From Whalleya microplaca (taxonomy: Eukaryota > Ascomycota > Sordariomycetes > Xylariales > Xylariaceae), in assembly GCA_022497155.1 (NCBI GenBank), contig MU385724.1:496001-560000 (forward strand): a DNA stretch of 64,000 nucleotides, in the 5' to 3' direction. Below the pieces are notes generated by a model that had not been told where the DNA came from, did not search any database, and saw only the letters and a program-made list of their open reading frames with translations. Below are positions 12,356 to 24,949 of this stretch, one piece after another (within the stretch, counting starts at the first letter, position 1; the number at the start of each line of letters is the position of its first letter). The position numbers and the translations under genes are program-made.

Positions 12356-14661
12356 CTTGACTCAAGGGCGTCTCGTCGAAATCGGTGAGTATGTGTCGTC
12401 GTTCAAGCGCGTCCGGTCGGACTTGTCCACGAGCCTTGGAAAATCCCGAGTCCGTCTGACCCAAAGCCACCAATCCTTCGATAACAGCTCCTCCTCTTGA
12501 TTATATCCTGAATTACAATTTATATAGTCGTCGCACCAGAAATATGCTGATTCAGAGCCTGCTGAATTGGCACTAGGCCATCAAAGGAGAGAAGTCGTAT
12601 GATGAACGCGACGAGCTGATATTATTAAAGGAAGGGAAAGTTGGACTGTAGCCTGCAATTGCAGATGCTAGTCAGCCAACGTAAAAATTCGCACAGCGCA
12701 CCAGCAACAAGGAAACGAAGATGAGAAGGTAAGGCGTTGGTGAAGGGAGGGAAACGAAAGGAAAAGAGGGTTTCCGAAGATCTCATGCAAGAAGCGGGAA
12801 GGTGGTGGATGTTATGGAAGAGCGCCAAGAATAGAAAACATCAGGATCTTTTTTCTCTGTAGATCATACCTGGGCACGACGCCAGCACCGGGTGGCTATA
12901 TTCAACTTCAGAGATGGCGATTACGCGATATTATTCGCTGCGAATCCTCGGTTTTACAAACCAAAGATGAAGGAAAAGAGAAGCAGGCGTCCAGCACAAG
13001 GTAGAATGATGTGATACGGGGTCTTGGGGGTAGTTGGGCTAAGAAGCAGGCGTGTATCAGGTACTTGAGACCATGATGGGTCGAGGGGAGGGCTTGCGCA
13101 GTCGAGACATGTACCACTGGGTACACGCAACATGAGCCAGGGGTCTGTCTGGTCAGAGGTCTCGATTCTCGATCTGGCCTTTGAAGCAGTTACAGGCTTA
13201 CATGATAGTCCAAGGTTTTAGAAACTTGCCGGAGGCTCAGCGGGGCCAATGGATGATTTCCAATTGCAAATGGACAATAGCTTGACTTTCAATAGCAAAA
13301 TACAGACACCATATTCTAGTGGGAAAGACCTCGGTCTGCCATAGACCTGCTATGAACTAATTCAAAATAATAAAATTATAGAACGCAGATAGATATTGAA
13401 GCTTCTCAAAGTGTAAGATACAGATACAGTATCTGTTGAACGACTTCGTTCACTGTAGCTCTTCGTAATTTCGGAGCTATTCCAGTTTGATCTTCTGATC
13501 CTTACAGGGTTAAAGAGATAGAGAATGTGGGTTATGGCACCACTCTCGAGGACGAGATGTCTCGATATGGCGTAGATATGAAGTGGATTGGTGTGTCTCT
13601 CTACACACAAATTCTTAGCCTGGAACCGTTCATAACCCGTAACTCGGCTTGGGCGGCGTCGTGTCCTGATAGGCAAAAGAGACGAAATATGATGAAAAAG
13701 GATGAAGACAACTGGAGGAGCGGGAACGGGGGTTGAAAGAGGCTCGTACGTCGTTTGAGCGGCCCAGGGATTAGCGCTAAGCTGGACGTTTTCATTGGTC
13801 CATCTCTAAATGGCCCCTGGCGCCTACGCCGCACCTTGTTTCGTCCGGGGTCTTTGACACAATCAAGAGACTTGGACTGCCAAGGCTTTGTCGGAAAAGG
13901 GACAAGCGCCCGCTAACATTTATGCCTATTTGATACTATGCTTACAGAAATACCCGTCATAAGCATATATACTACTATTGTAGAGCATTCAGGTGATCTT
14001 GCTTGAGGAATTGTATGCAACATCATGTCCCCTAGGCCCTAAGATATGGAGACTCGTCAAGTACTTTCTATAAGGGATTGTGTAATGAAGTACATGCATA
14101 CGAACAGCTTTCCATTCTCTAATCTCGCTTTGGTGAATTACCAGCTCAGAGGTTACGTCCCCAACAAAATTGCCACAATCGAGGTATATATTAACCGAAA
14201 CCTGGAATAATGCCCTCTCAAAGAAATAAGGTTTTATAATTCCGCGTATACTATTCCATGTATCTAAAAAGAGCGAAATCTGTGGATACAACATTCGGGC
14301 TTCGGCAGATTGACGACGGGATCCAGGGTCTAGGAACGCTTCACGACGAGGCCCGGGTGTAAAGCCAGGGTTTTTCCTTGAGACCCCCTGATGAGAGGCT
14401 CTAGCTTATTATTATGGATGTTACCCAGCGACAGACAGCTTTGTCGAAAACGGCAGCTTGAGCCAGAGAATCGTTCGATTCGATTCGTTTGATGCCATCG
14501 ACCGAATGAGGGCTCGATCCCGGGACTAGATCTATTGTATCTCACCAAACGCGATCCTGTAAACCAGCTTCTATGTCTGTCGCCTGCGTGTTTTCTATGC
14601 ATCTCGAATCCAGCCTTTCTTGATATGGCCCCCAACCAAAGTCGTCCTCCCACGAGGAGAG

Positions 14662-14695
<34 letters not shown>

Positions 14696-16236
14696 GTTTC
14701 CAAGCCACATAATCCTACCGCCTAACTCCTATGTGAGCAAACGAGTAAACCGCATCATCTAGCCATTGGATCCGACAAACTGCGCCTCACGAACACTCCC
14801 AAAGGAGCCTCATCCCAGGACTCTCCTCCCACCTATGAATCGAAACCCGTCTATTCCCAACCTAACCTAGCCAACCTAGCCAACCCATCCGTCCCCCATC
14901 CCATCTTGCATCCCGTAGAAACAGCTATATTTACGTCCTCTTCCCACGCAACATCCCACCGCCGTACGACGGAGCTCACCATGGGAACGGACTTCTTGCG
15001 CGCCTGCGACATCCTAGCTTCTAAGTAGAAGCAGGGGAGAAGACAGACAGACCATGCCTAGGCCGCGTTTCCAGGAGGAGTATAGTGCATACTCGACGCT
15101 AAAAAGCTAAGGCGTGCGCCCCCTGTTCCAAAACACCCTTGCTGGGATAGATGTAACTGTGGCTCTTACCCTATTATGTATGTAAAGTGAGGTAGGTTCG
15201 ATTCGTAGCAGGGTGGTTAATACCTACCTACTAATTCGCTTTAGTAGCTCATCTGATATCTACTTTACCTGCGGCACGAGGCCGTACTCTATCATACGTG
15301 TAGGCTAGGTGTGATTCTGATGTTGTCCCCAGGAGGATTGTTCTGAACTACTAATAGAAAAGACGAGGTAGGTTCTTTTCCTAATGGAGCTATGTTTTGG
15401 CATTCGCTTTGTTAGGAGGTAGCTCATCTGATGTCTAATTAATCTGCAGCGCATGTCCGTATTCTGTGATAGGCTAGCTGTGGTTTCGATGATGTGGCCT
15501 GAAGCACTCTCCTGGACTACTAAAGACGATACATATTCGATTCTTCATAGAGTTTACTGATATTCGCTTTGGTAGTCAAGATCATTTGGCAGTTAAGTGA
15601 CCTTAACATTATACCCACATACACTTATATGTGTAGTATGATGACCTTACCTTACACTGGGACTAAATATGAATAATCAAATGCCACGGCGGTACCAAGG
15701 GCATAGTGCCTATCATATGGCATACTACAACAAAGTGGAATAGGGCATATTCATATCACGATGCAACAGCATAGAGACCCTCCATCATATATCAACAGAC
15801 CAAAACGGGATGTAGAAAAGGGAAACTGTATTATGATAGATCCGAGGCGTGAAGTATAGGTAGACCTGACTGAAGCCCGGGTACAATGCAAAGCCGGAAC
15901 CAGTCAGTCAGTCAGTCAGGACCATCCCATCTATCCATCACCCCCCGTGTCTATCTTTCTCATGAGACCTTGTTCTCTCCCCTAGGTAGTAGGCATTCTA
16001 GACCGATCCGTAAATTCATGTTCGTAGAGAGCTCTTTCGGAAGAAGCGCACACCCAACCCCGTAGTAACGATGAATGGACGACAGAGACGCCAAGCAAAT
16101 TCAGGTCCATTGCCTAGATTGGAAAGAAGGCGCGATGCCACACCCCCCCTCCAACACCCTTATCACTAAGCACTACACACTTCACTATCTCGTGTGCCAG
16201 GCTTTCTGCCTCGCCGGCGAACCGTGCTTCCCCGCC
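12356..16236. other. Intergenic between noxA and the E2 gene
   Basis: About 3.9 kb holding the noxA promoter and 5' leader (to roughly 13.2 kb), then gene-poor DNA. I see no conserved reading frame. Features: an (AT)n microsatellite at about 14661-14692, a C/T-rich stretch around 14800-14960, a degenerate tandem repeat at 15189-15590 (listed separately), and a short (CAGT)n run near 15900-15920. Confidence 0.4.
15189..15590 (+). repeat. Degenerate tandem repeat, period about 176 bp
   Basis: Unit A starts at 15189 and unit B at 15365. Both begin GAGGTAGGTTC and share ATTCGCTTT, GTAGCTCATCTGAT, CCGTA-TCT, AGGCTAG-TGTG and ACTACTAA blocks in the same order. A partial third unit, from about 15524, keeps ATTCGCTTTGGTAG. 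The units have diverged by many substitutions and small indels, so this is old satellite-like or duplicated intergenic DNA. Confidence 0.65.
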
Positions 16237-17278
<1,042 letters not shown>

Positions 17279-19377
17279 TGTGTGGATGTGGTGCTGATGC
17301 GGTTGATGGCTATAGTGTCTTGGTGTGACGCCGGGTGTCTCTTGTTGGAGAGGGAGACAGCTATTAAATACTTGCGGTCAGTATGGAATGCGGGAGAAGT
17401 GGGTGGAGTTGCAGTTGCAAAAGATGGATGAGAAGTTTGCAGACAAAGAAAGAAATGGCGTCGGGCGGGTAGAGAGATGTAGATCGGACATACCAGAAAT
17501 TAAATGTCGGGTGACTATAAGTCAAACGTCGAGTGAGGGCGGAGTTGGGAAAGGGATGTTGGCGCTGGGGACGGATAGGCAGGTCAAGATCGTGAATGGT
17601 GAAGTGCGGAAAGTTGGTAGTGGGGAGAAGGGAAGAGACAGTCAGGCAGGTGTTGCTTTCTTTTCAGGTGACGGAATGAAAGAGTGGGAGTTGCACTGAC
17701 CAGGTGTGTATGTGTATGTATGTACATGTACCTAATCCGTTCAATACATTTGATACATTCATAGACAACATATACAGATATGTACCTAATAAGGTACGGA
17801 GTAGAAGCCACAGACAGACGGCCGATGGCTGCCCGGCGCCTGCAACATTAGGTATTTTCAGCCCAAACACCACCATAGACCACCAAAGGCCAGCGAAGAG
17901 AGCCACTGGTCCATTGCCAAACCCACTGACAAACCCACTGACAAACCCACTGACAAACCCTGTCAAACCCCGCTGAACTGCGTGGCTTGACCATTCATTA
18001 TTCAGGTCTGATGAATCTGGAGGGGTAATAAGGTCTCCGTTTTTAGGACCCGAGAAACAATACATGTACCCAGCTATGTACATATGTACCCAAGCGCCTG
18101 AAGCACTAAGGCAGTTGGCAAGTCCTGACAGCGAACTGACTGACAGATGCCAGCTGCGCCACCTCTCTCCCGTCTTACTTACTAATAGAAGGAAGACCTG
18201 TCCACGCCGGCAGTCCGGCCAACCCGATGCAGCCGCAACCACACGGAAATTCGCGGCGCCTCCACTGTCATCGATGATGACTGATTGATCAGTGGCCAGC
18301 GTCCAGATATGAAGTCATTACTGCCTTACTGACTAGCGCTTCCGCCATACCATACGTAGCGAATCATTCGGAAGCACCCATCTAAGCGCTTCTGAATGTG
18401 CAGCCTACCAACCTACCAACCTACCTACAGAATAGACCCGTCTACTACCTAAGGTACTTACCACCCTGATGGAACCTCAGGAGTTCCGACAAGGTTGGCG
18501 ATACCAAATTACCACTTTCGGACGAGTTAAACCCTTCTTATATGTGGCCGATCGCAATTGTCCATCAGCTGTCCTTGGCGATCTTGGCAACCTGGCCTTG
18601 AACAGCCCTGCAGCAGCCAATCGTTTCTCAGGTGGTGACTACAATGATGGCGATCCAGAAAAATTCATCCATGCCGTATCACTATGTACATCACATGTTG
18701 CTATTCTAAGCCAGGCGGGAAGTAGATGGTACCCTGTTGGGCCAATAGCGTTTCAATATAGGATTAGTAAGGCTATCTCAGCTGCTGATAGCCTGGTTTG
18801 TCACAAACAAGACAGATGCTTGAGATAGAAGGAATCTTGATAAGTACAATGCTTATGGCGAATTGTCACTGGAACAGTTATGCGCAATCCTTCTTAACGA
18901 GGCATGTGCCATGTCCAACGCCTATGATGGGATAACAGATGATATACTTATTTGACTTGATTGCCCTCTATTTCCCTTTACGGCGTCTATATCTCTATAA
19001 CCCGATTTGAAGACTATATTCCACATAGCAAGCATGGAAAGCTTAATCGCAAAAATATATCAAACTACAGTATTTGCCTCCGAGTTGCATGTCGGAATAA
19101 GCCTGGCAAACACTATTCAGACGTACTACTTAAGCAAACTTTGTTATAGATGAGGTCCGAAGACGACTACGTTAGAATAAGCAATGAAATAGGGGGCAAA
19201 GCAATCATTCCTTGCTAAGTCAAATTCAAGTTATATGTATTATATGCTTAAATGTATCCAGCATTGTAGTGTCACGTAGTGTCACCTCTCCTTAACAGCA
19301 TGGCAACGAGCTCAAAGTCTCAAAACTCGGGACCCTCGGCAGCGAGACCTCAGCTTGTGGCACTCCAGCGACCTAAC
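17279..19377. other. Intergenic: E2 promoter and GCDH 3' side
   Basis: The first several hundred bases are the E2 gene's upstream region. A perfect short tandem repeat (CTGACAAACCCA, 12 bp, about three units) lies at 17929-17965. Several AGTCAGT/ACTGACTGAC motifs follow. An open frame at 18469-18828 (+) has no recognisable domain and I do not call it. Confidence 0.35.
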
Positions 19378-20824
19378 CTACACAAAAGCCTGTATACCCG
19401 TGATCGCTCTCCCCAGTATAAGACCTAGCTCCGCATTAGCAAACACCCAACACCCAATACAACACCCAATATACCACCCCAGGGGGGGGCCAACTTACTG
19501 TGGATATCGCTCTGCCCCTCATACGTCTGCGTCACGAACAAATTCGCCACGTGCCGCCCAATCCCATACTCATCACTAACAGCATTCCCCCCAAAGACCT
19601 CCTGCAGCGCGCGCGCCCCCGCCAGCGCGCGGTCGCAGTTCTGCCGCTTGACGAGACTGATCATCTCCGGGCTCGCGGCCCCGGCGTCCTTCAGACGCGC
19701 GACCTGCAGCGCCGCCAGCACGCCGTAGGCGACGTCGGTGGCCGCGTCCGCGAGCTTCTTCTGCACCAGCTGGTATTTCGCGAGCGGGTTTCCTTTGAAT
19801 TGGATTCGCTCGAGGGCGTAGCTGCGCGCGCGCGAGATGCAGTCCTCGAGCGCGCCCATCGTGCCGAGCGCGATGCCCAGGCGTGCGCTGTTGAGGCAGG
19901 TGAAGGGGCCCGAGAGGCCCTCGACGGCGGGGAACATGTTCGCGGCGGGGACCGGGCAGTCGTCGAGCTGGATCATGCCCGTGATGCTCGCGCGGAGCCC
20001 GTTCTTGTTCTTGATCGGCGGCGTCGCCAGCGTGCCAGGGGGGCAATCGCGCCTGTCGACGAGGAAGCCGCGGATCTTGCCCGTCTCGCGCAGCTTGGCC
20101 CAGACGAGCAGGACGTCGGCGATGGGCGAGTTCGTGATCCAGGTCTTGGAGCCGGAGAGGAGGAGGTACCCCGTCTTGGAGGGGTGCGGGCGCGCCGTCG
20201 CCTCCATGGACCCCGGGTCGCTGCCGTGGTTGGGCTCGGTGAGCCCGAAGGCGCCGAGGAGCTTGCCCTGCGCCATCGCGGGCAGGTACTTGTCCTTCTG
20301 CTCCGCGCTCCCGAACTCGTGGATCCCGCCCATCACCAGCGACGACTGCACCGACATGCCCGAGCGATACCCGCTGTCCACGCGCTCGACGGCACGTGTT
20401 ATCAGGCATGAGGCTACGGTCGAGGCGCCGGCGCACCCGTAGCCGTGCAGGTTGGCGCCGAGGAGGCCGAGCTCGCCCATCTCGAGGAGGATGGCGGGGT
20501 CGTAGTGCTCGTCGCGGTAGGCCTCTGTACGCGAGCGCGGTGCGGTTAGCGACTTAGCGCCCAAGATTGCGGGGGATGAAGTAGAGGGATGAAGTAGACG
20601 GGTATACACTCACGCAGGACACGCGGCAGCAGTCTTTCTTGACAGTACCGTTCTGCGGTCTCCGAGATAGCTACCTCCTCCTCGGTGAGCAAGCTCTTGC
20701 TGGCCAACGGGTCCTCCCAATCAAACGAGGACCTAGAAGCCGCGGCATAGCTTCTCGAAGCCTGTCTTTGCCCTAGGGAGGCGGCCAACAGTCGAATACT
20801 CCGCGATATCGTCGGTCGAAACAT
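19378..20824 (-). CDS. Glutaryl-CoA dehydrogenase, mitochondrial
   Basis: Three exons, complement(join(19378..19424,19499..20524,20614..20824)), 427 aa. This FAD enzyme of lysine, hydroxylysine and tryptophan breakdown oxidises and decarboxylates glutaryl-CoA to crotonyl-CoA in the matrix. The N-terminus (MFRPTISRSIRLLAASLGQR) is a typical basic, Ser/Arg-rich targeting peptide. The acyl-CoA dehydrogenase fold follows, with FGLTEPNHGSDPGSM, KTWITNSPIADVLLVWAK, QNCDRALAGARALQEVFGGN and QTYEGQSDIHSLILGRAITG, whose Glu in YEG is the expected catalytic base. The 47-nt last exon encodes the conserved LILGRAITGIQAF end. I chose the ATG at 20824 because it starts the targeting peptide. The dense GC-rich coding bias contrasts with the flanks. 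Confidence 0.93.
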
Positions 20825-21793
20825 GCTTGCACGCTCAATTGGAAGGAATTGAGGCGAGCGGGAGGGGAGTTGGAGGTGTCCATGGCTGGCTGCAGCATCG
20901 CGGGCTGTTGTAGTAGTTTGGCGGGGCCGAGGGTTGGGACTGCCTATGACGCTCCCTAATTCTATATAAGCAATCAACCCAGCAGCTCGGTATTCTATCA
21001 GCCGGTTCAACCCGCTGACCCGTACGGAATAGGTAGCCTGGAGCGAGTCGCTACCTTCCTAGGTACTTACTAATAAGGTACGTAGCGAGATCGGCTTAGT
21101 GGGGCGTGGCTGGTGCTTGTCCATTCTAAGTACATTGTACATATCATCGCATACACTTTATACTGATCAAAGCATAAATGTCATGGCTGTCTCTAGGTAC
21201 TCTAAACACGTCAAGTCTTATAGTGCTTACATATGTATTCAAAGCAGAGCTTACAACTTTATATATGCCACCAATCTTTGAGACATCCTAACCCTAGTTC
21301 ATTATGAAAGCAGCACGGTACATATGTATGTATATAGGCAAGTATGTCGTAACTGGATATCATCATCCCTACATTGCCATTATCTCTTTAAGAACATGGT
21401 ATACTTTCAGGTGTTGTGATCTAAGTGACTTATATGGGTAAGGGGAGTTGGTGATGATTGGGCCTTCTTCGCCTGTTAGCGGCGCCTGTCATGGAAGGAA
21501 CCCCAGAGACGAGTCGACATGAAACCTACCATCTCTGCAGATTCTCTACAGAAGTCGCTACGTGATGTAGCTCGAATCCATGAAACAGGGCCAAGTAACT
21601 TTCCTCGTATGGAGGTATCATCAAAACCGTCCTCTCTGCTTGCCTGTTCGTCAAGCTCCTCGGATCTCAATCCCGATTCCTAGAACCATGTTTACCAAGT
21701 GGCGATATATCTTTAAAGCCTTATGCTATCGTATCCGTCATCGCTTGTCGTCTACCATTACATACCTCAGCTCCCTAGTTAGTCCCAAACAGC
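20825..21793. other. Divergent intergenic region
   Basis: This is shared upstream DNA between the glutaryl-CoA dehydrogenase and the 837-aa unknown. A small open frame with a basic N-terminus starts at ATG 21688 and meets a GTTAGT donor at 21778. It could be a 5' exon of the downstream gene, but none of the AG acceptors I tested keeps its frame, so I leave it out of the model. Confidence 0.35.
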
Positions 21794-24357
21794 ATGACCC
21801 CGAGGAGTCATGATAGCCTGGTAATGAATCCCGGAGACTATGGATACCCACTGGGGACTGCCGAGCAACACCTGCGCTCCAACGGATCGCGAGGATACTA
21901 CAGCAGCGGCCCGTGTACTCCTTATAGACGCCACCCTGGCAGCCATCGGTCAGTCCGCTCCGAACAATGCCAGAAGGAGAACGACCGAGAATACGCAGAA
22001 TGGCACTCACTATCTCCTCCCAAATTGCGATTTAACGCCCACAGGGTTTCTTCCTATTGCCAGACGTGTAGGACGGCCGAAGATTGTCCACATAGGCCCC
22101 CTAGGTCCGTCAGCGCAAGCCCGTCCGAACGCCCGAGCCCTGAATTCTGTTGGGAACACAACAGCCAAGACGACGTGATTTCGACTTGGCTATCTGGCGT
22201 CCCCCCTTGTTCTGTATACTCGAGCAAGGGCATTGGTATAGATACGGAAACGAGAGTTGAAGAACCATCTGCCAGGCGCCACGAGCTGACTATCCAATCG
22301 GAAACTGGTTTCGACGGGCCTCTCAGTAGTCGTGATGGAGAAAACTATTTGACTCCAGAGGGTAGGTCTTGCGAGCTAGGATCCTCAATTCGTAGATCCC
22401 GTCTATCAGGTTCCTCTCGTGGGCTTCGATCTGACGAATCTGGATCTATCGACTGGGAGAAATGCTGGCCGAAGCGAAGACCTCGCCGGGTTCATGACGT
22501 GTCGGAGGCTTCAAATACAGATCCTGTCCCTCAATCGTATACCACGGATATTTTCTCTATGGTCAAGGATCAGGATGATAGCGACAGTGAAACGCATGCT
22601 GAAGAAAAGTCCTGTTCCCATGTCACAAAGCATGATACACGGTTTCATGCAATTCATCATATAGCCTTCAATTCATGCCCTGAGCTCCATCACCAGTTAG
22701 AATTTGCGGGAGAACCACCACCTGGATACAGTGTGAGCGCTTCTCCTGATACCCCCACAGCTCTTACTTACAAGGGGTATAGGCTCATGGAGGCCAAGAC
22801 TGCGTCCCGCAACTTCGTTTGAAGCTTGACGAGGGGAGATATAGACATCACGGTCACGTCCGTGATAAACTTTCAAAGAGGTTCAGGTCGTTCGGGCGGA
22901 GGCTCCGGCGCTCGAGCTCTTCTAGCTATTCGATTCGTTCCGATTTCCCAGCCCCCCTAGATGGCAAGGAGCGTCGAATCCGCGCCCGATGCTCTGCAGA
23001 TGTCTGGCTGTCATCGGGCGAAGAATCCCCGATATTCAACACCCCTGAGTCTAATGCTGGATCGGCTTGTTCCCCTAGCCATCATATTGATCCATTGGCA
23101 ATAGCTGGGGTGATGATTGCAACGGCAGAACTGGATCGACTTTCTTCACCAGGGAGCATCGGCCAGACTTCTAGGACATCTGCGTCCTCGTCTGGTGTTC
23201 TGGGAATCTCGCCAATGCTTCCCACGCCATTTTCCAGTAGCATAGGTAGTCCGAACAATGGAACATCCACATCTGATTTAGCTGAATTGGATACATCTCC
23301 TCCGACTATGCCGTTCAATACACCCTCGTCATCGGTTCCTCAATCGGGCCTTGTAAGCCCGGTACATAGATCTTCGTTGAGGCAGAGACAAAGGCGGAGG
23401 GCACATCGCAGCCGGTTGTCAGAGGTCACAACACCAGAGAATGAATCAGTGGATGATCTCGTCGAAGGTCAGCGTTCCTTCACGCCTCCTGCTATTGAGA
23501 CCCTACAAGAATGCTTAGCCAACTCGATGGGTGTAAACCAGGATACTCTGATACCACAACCATTGTCGATCAACCGAAGCCGTCGAGCAGAGACTGAGTG
23601 TCCGAAGATCAATCGCCCAGACGACTCGGCAGTATCTCATTCCATGCCTGAGCTTAATGCCCCTTCACCTGTTCGAGCAAATATCCCCTATATGACCACT
23701 AGAAGCTCGACAAAGCTTTCAGATAATTTGAGCCCAGATACACCATTCCCACCGTCTCGGAGCTCGTCAATCGGGAAGACGCCAGAACCAATGTACGGTC
23801 CAAGAAAAACCTCGACGAACGCGGATGATCAAGGACTCCTATCACCGAACGTCCCCCCTAACACCGAACACTCCGCAACACCAGCCGGAATGCACAGGAG
23901 ATTGTCAGGAGACCTACGCCGCGTCATAGGAAGAGCCGCTGCGGATGACGAGATACACGACATCGGCGACTACGTCAATGCGAGGCTCCAACGCGAGGGT
24001 TTCGGTCCCCCGGCCATCGACCCTGCAGAATCGGCGGATGCCCAGCCCAAGCCTGAGTCCTGCCATCCGGATACCTGGTCCGAGTCTCGAGGCGAGCCGG
24101 GCAACTCGGACCCCTTCTGTCCTCCGGACTGCCTCGTGACCAGGCACAGCAGTCAGGACAGTGGTCATGTGGCGCCCTTGGCGCTGATTAGGCGGAGCAC
24201 GAGCGGAACTGTTCATCAGCTCGGTGAGCCGGAAGCCGAATCGGCGGACTCGGATGATCAGGGCCAGCCCCAGACAGATGACGGATGGTCCGGTAATGAG
24301 GCGGCCGAGGGCATGCACGAGAGGAAAGACAAGAACTCGGAGCCGGCTTGGTTGTGA
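21794..24357 (+). CDS. Hypothetical low-complexity protein (837 aa)
   Basis: Two exons, join(21794..22732,22783..24357), 837 aa. The frame breaks at a stop near 22820, but a 50-nt intron (donor GTGAGC at 22733, CTTAC-type branch, acceptor TATAG ending 22782) joins two long open frames in phase. The junction reads PPPGYS|AHGGQDCVPQLRLKLDEG. No domain is recognised. The protein is rich in Ser, Pro, Arg and Asp. A strongly basic segment (KLSKRFRSFGRRLRR) follows the junction, and short SSS, TP and SP motifs suggest phosphorylation. The C-terminus is acidic and ends HERKDKNSEPAWL. It resembles disordered scaffold-like proteins common in Pezizomycotina. The start may lie further upstream. Confidence 0.7.
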
Positions 24358-24774
24358 GAGATGACAGAGATCCTATCCATGTACGGATACGTAGCGTTAC
24401 TCAGAAGAACCTAGAATGACAGGACCTATTAAACTGAATGGCTCCATGCTCTTGGCTTTTTTCGCTGTATTTTTCTGCTGAAACTCAATGTCGAAGCAGG
24501 TCATAGTGGCCGACGTGAAGAGAGCCCCCTATCAAGGCCTCTCTGTCAGTTTACCCCACTCTACTCCTGAGCCACTTAGTAGCTAGCCCTATCGCAATCA
24601 ATCAATTGCACTCGAAACACTTCTCTCAATTGACTGACTTCCATTGCGCCTGATTACAGGCCTCCATTCAGTCTCAGCTAGTAGGTTCACGATTTCCACC
24701 CATCCCGACAATAGCGTCATGAACCGGGTGTGCATATAGCCCGCATTAGAGTGGACCTGCACACATCCATCATT

Positions 24775-24926
24775 GGAACGATAGCTCAGTGGTAGAGGTT
24801 AGCATTTACCCCAATTCCCGAAGTTCCGGGTTTTCTTATTTCATCTCTAACGATTGCACAGCGAAGGATTGCAGTCATGCGTAACAAGTTATCCTTAGGT
24901 CGCCGGTTCGATCCCGGCTCGTTCCT
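24775..24926 (+). tRNA. tRNA-Cys(GCA) with two insertions (D-stem and anticodon loop)
   Basis: The acceptor stem pairs 7/7 (24775-24781 with 24919-24925). D-stem GCTC is at 24784-24787 and GAG at 24795-24797. The anticodon stem AAGGA (24864-24868) pairs with TCCTT (24892-24896), and the T-stem GCCGG/CCGGC has loop TTCGATC. Anticodon GCA is at 24871-24873. The discriminator T at 24926 is the U73 typical of tRNA-Cys. An ordinary 16-nt intron follows position 37 (24875-24890). A second, 64-nt insertion (24798-24861) separates position 24 from C25. Removing it restores the G10-C25 pair and gives a canonical 72-nt tRNA. The box A (TAGCTCAGTGG, 24782-24792) and box B (GGTTCGATCC, 24905-24914) promoters are intact. 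It could alternatively be a disrupted pseudogene. Confidence 0.85.
24798..24861 (+). other. 64-nt GT-AG insertion with branch motif inside the tRNA D-stem
   Basis: The insertion starts GTTAGC, ends TTGCACAG and contains CTCTAACG, with the CTAAC adenine about 11 nt before the terminal AG. This is the layout of the spliceosomal introns in this window's protein genes. Its boundaries could shift by two bases because AG is present on both sides, but only this placement gives GT...AG. A small CCCG/CGGG hairpin lies in the middle. Fungal nuclear tRNA introns normally sit only after position 37, so the position is abnormal. Confidence 0.7.
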
Positions 24927-24936
24927 GAGAACTTTC

Positions 24937-24949
24937 TTTTTTCTTTTTT
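24937..24949 (+). terminator. RNA polymerase III terminator of tRNA-Cys
   Basis: Two runs of six T (24937-24942 and 24944-24949) begin about 11 nt after the discriminator base, as expected for Pol III termination. They support active transcription signals for the tRNA gene. Confidence 0.75.

Noticed and set aside
14490..14570. Minus-strand block resembling a tRNA T-arm (CCCGGGATCGAGCCC)
   Set aside because: No cloverleaf could be drawn around it; only a loose box B resemblance remains.
19500..20442. Long plus-strand open frames opposite the glutaryl-CoA dehydrogenase gene
   Set aside because: GC-rich codon bias of the true gene keeps the opposite frames open; their composition is Arg/Ala-rich without domains.
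21688..21777. Possible 5' exon of the 837-aa gene (basic N-terminus, GTTAGT donor)
   Set aside because: Every nearby AG acceptor tested shifts the frame relative to the main exon, so it stays out of the model.
22819..24357. A separate gene starting near 22819
   Set aside because: There is no ATG at that point, and a 50-nt GT-AG intron joins this frame in phase to the upstream exon, so it is the second exon of one gene.
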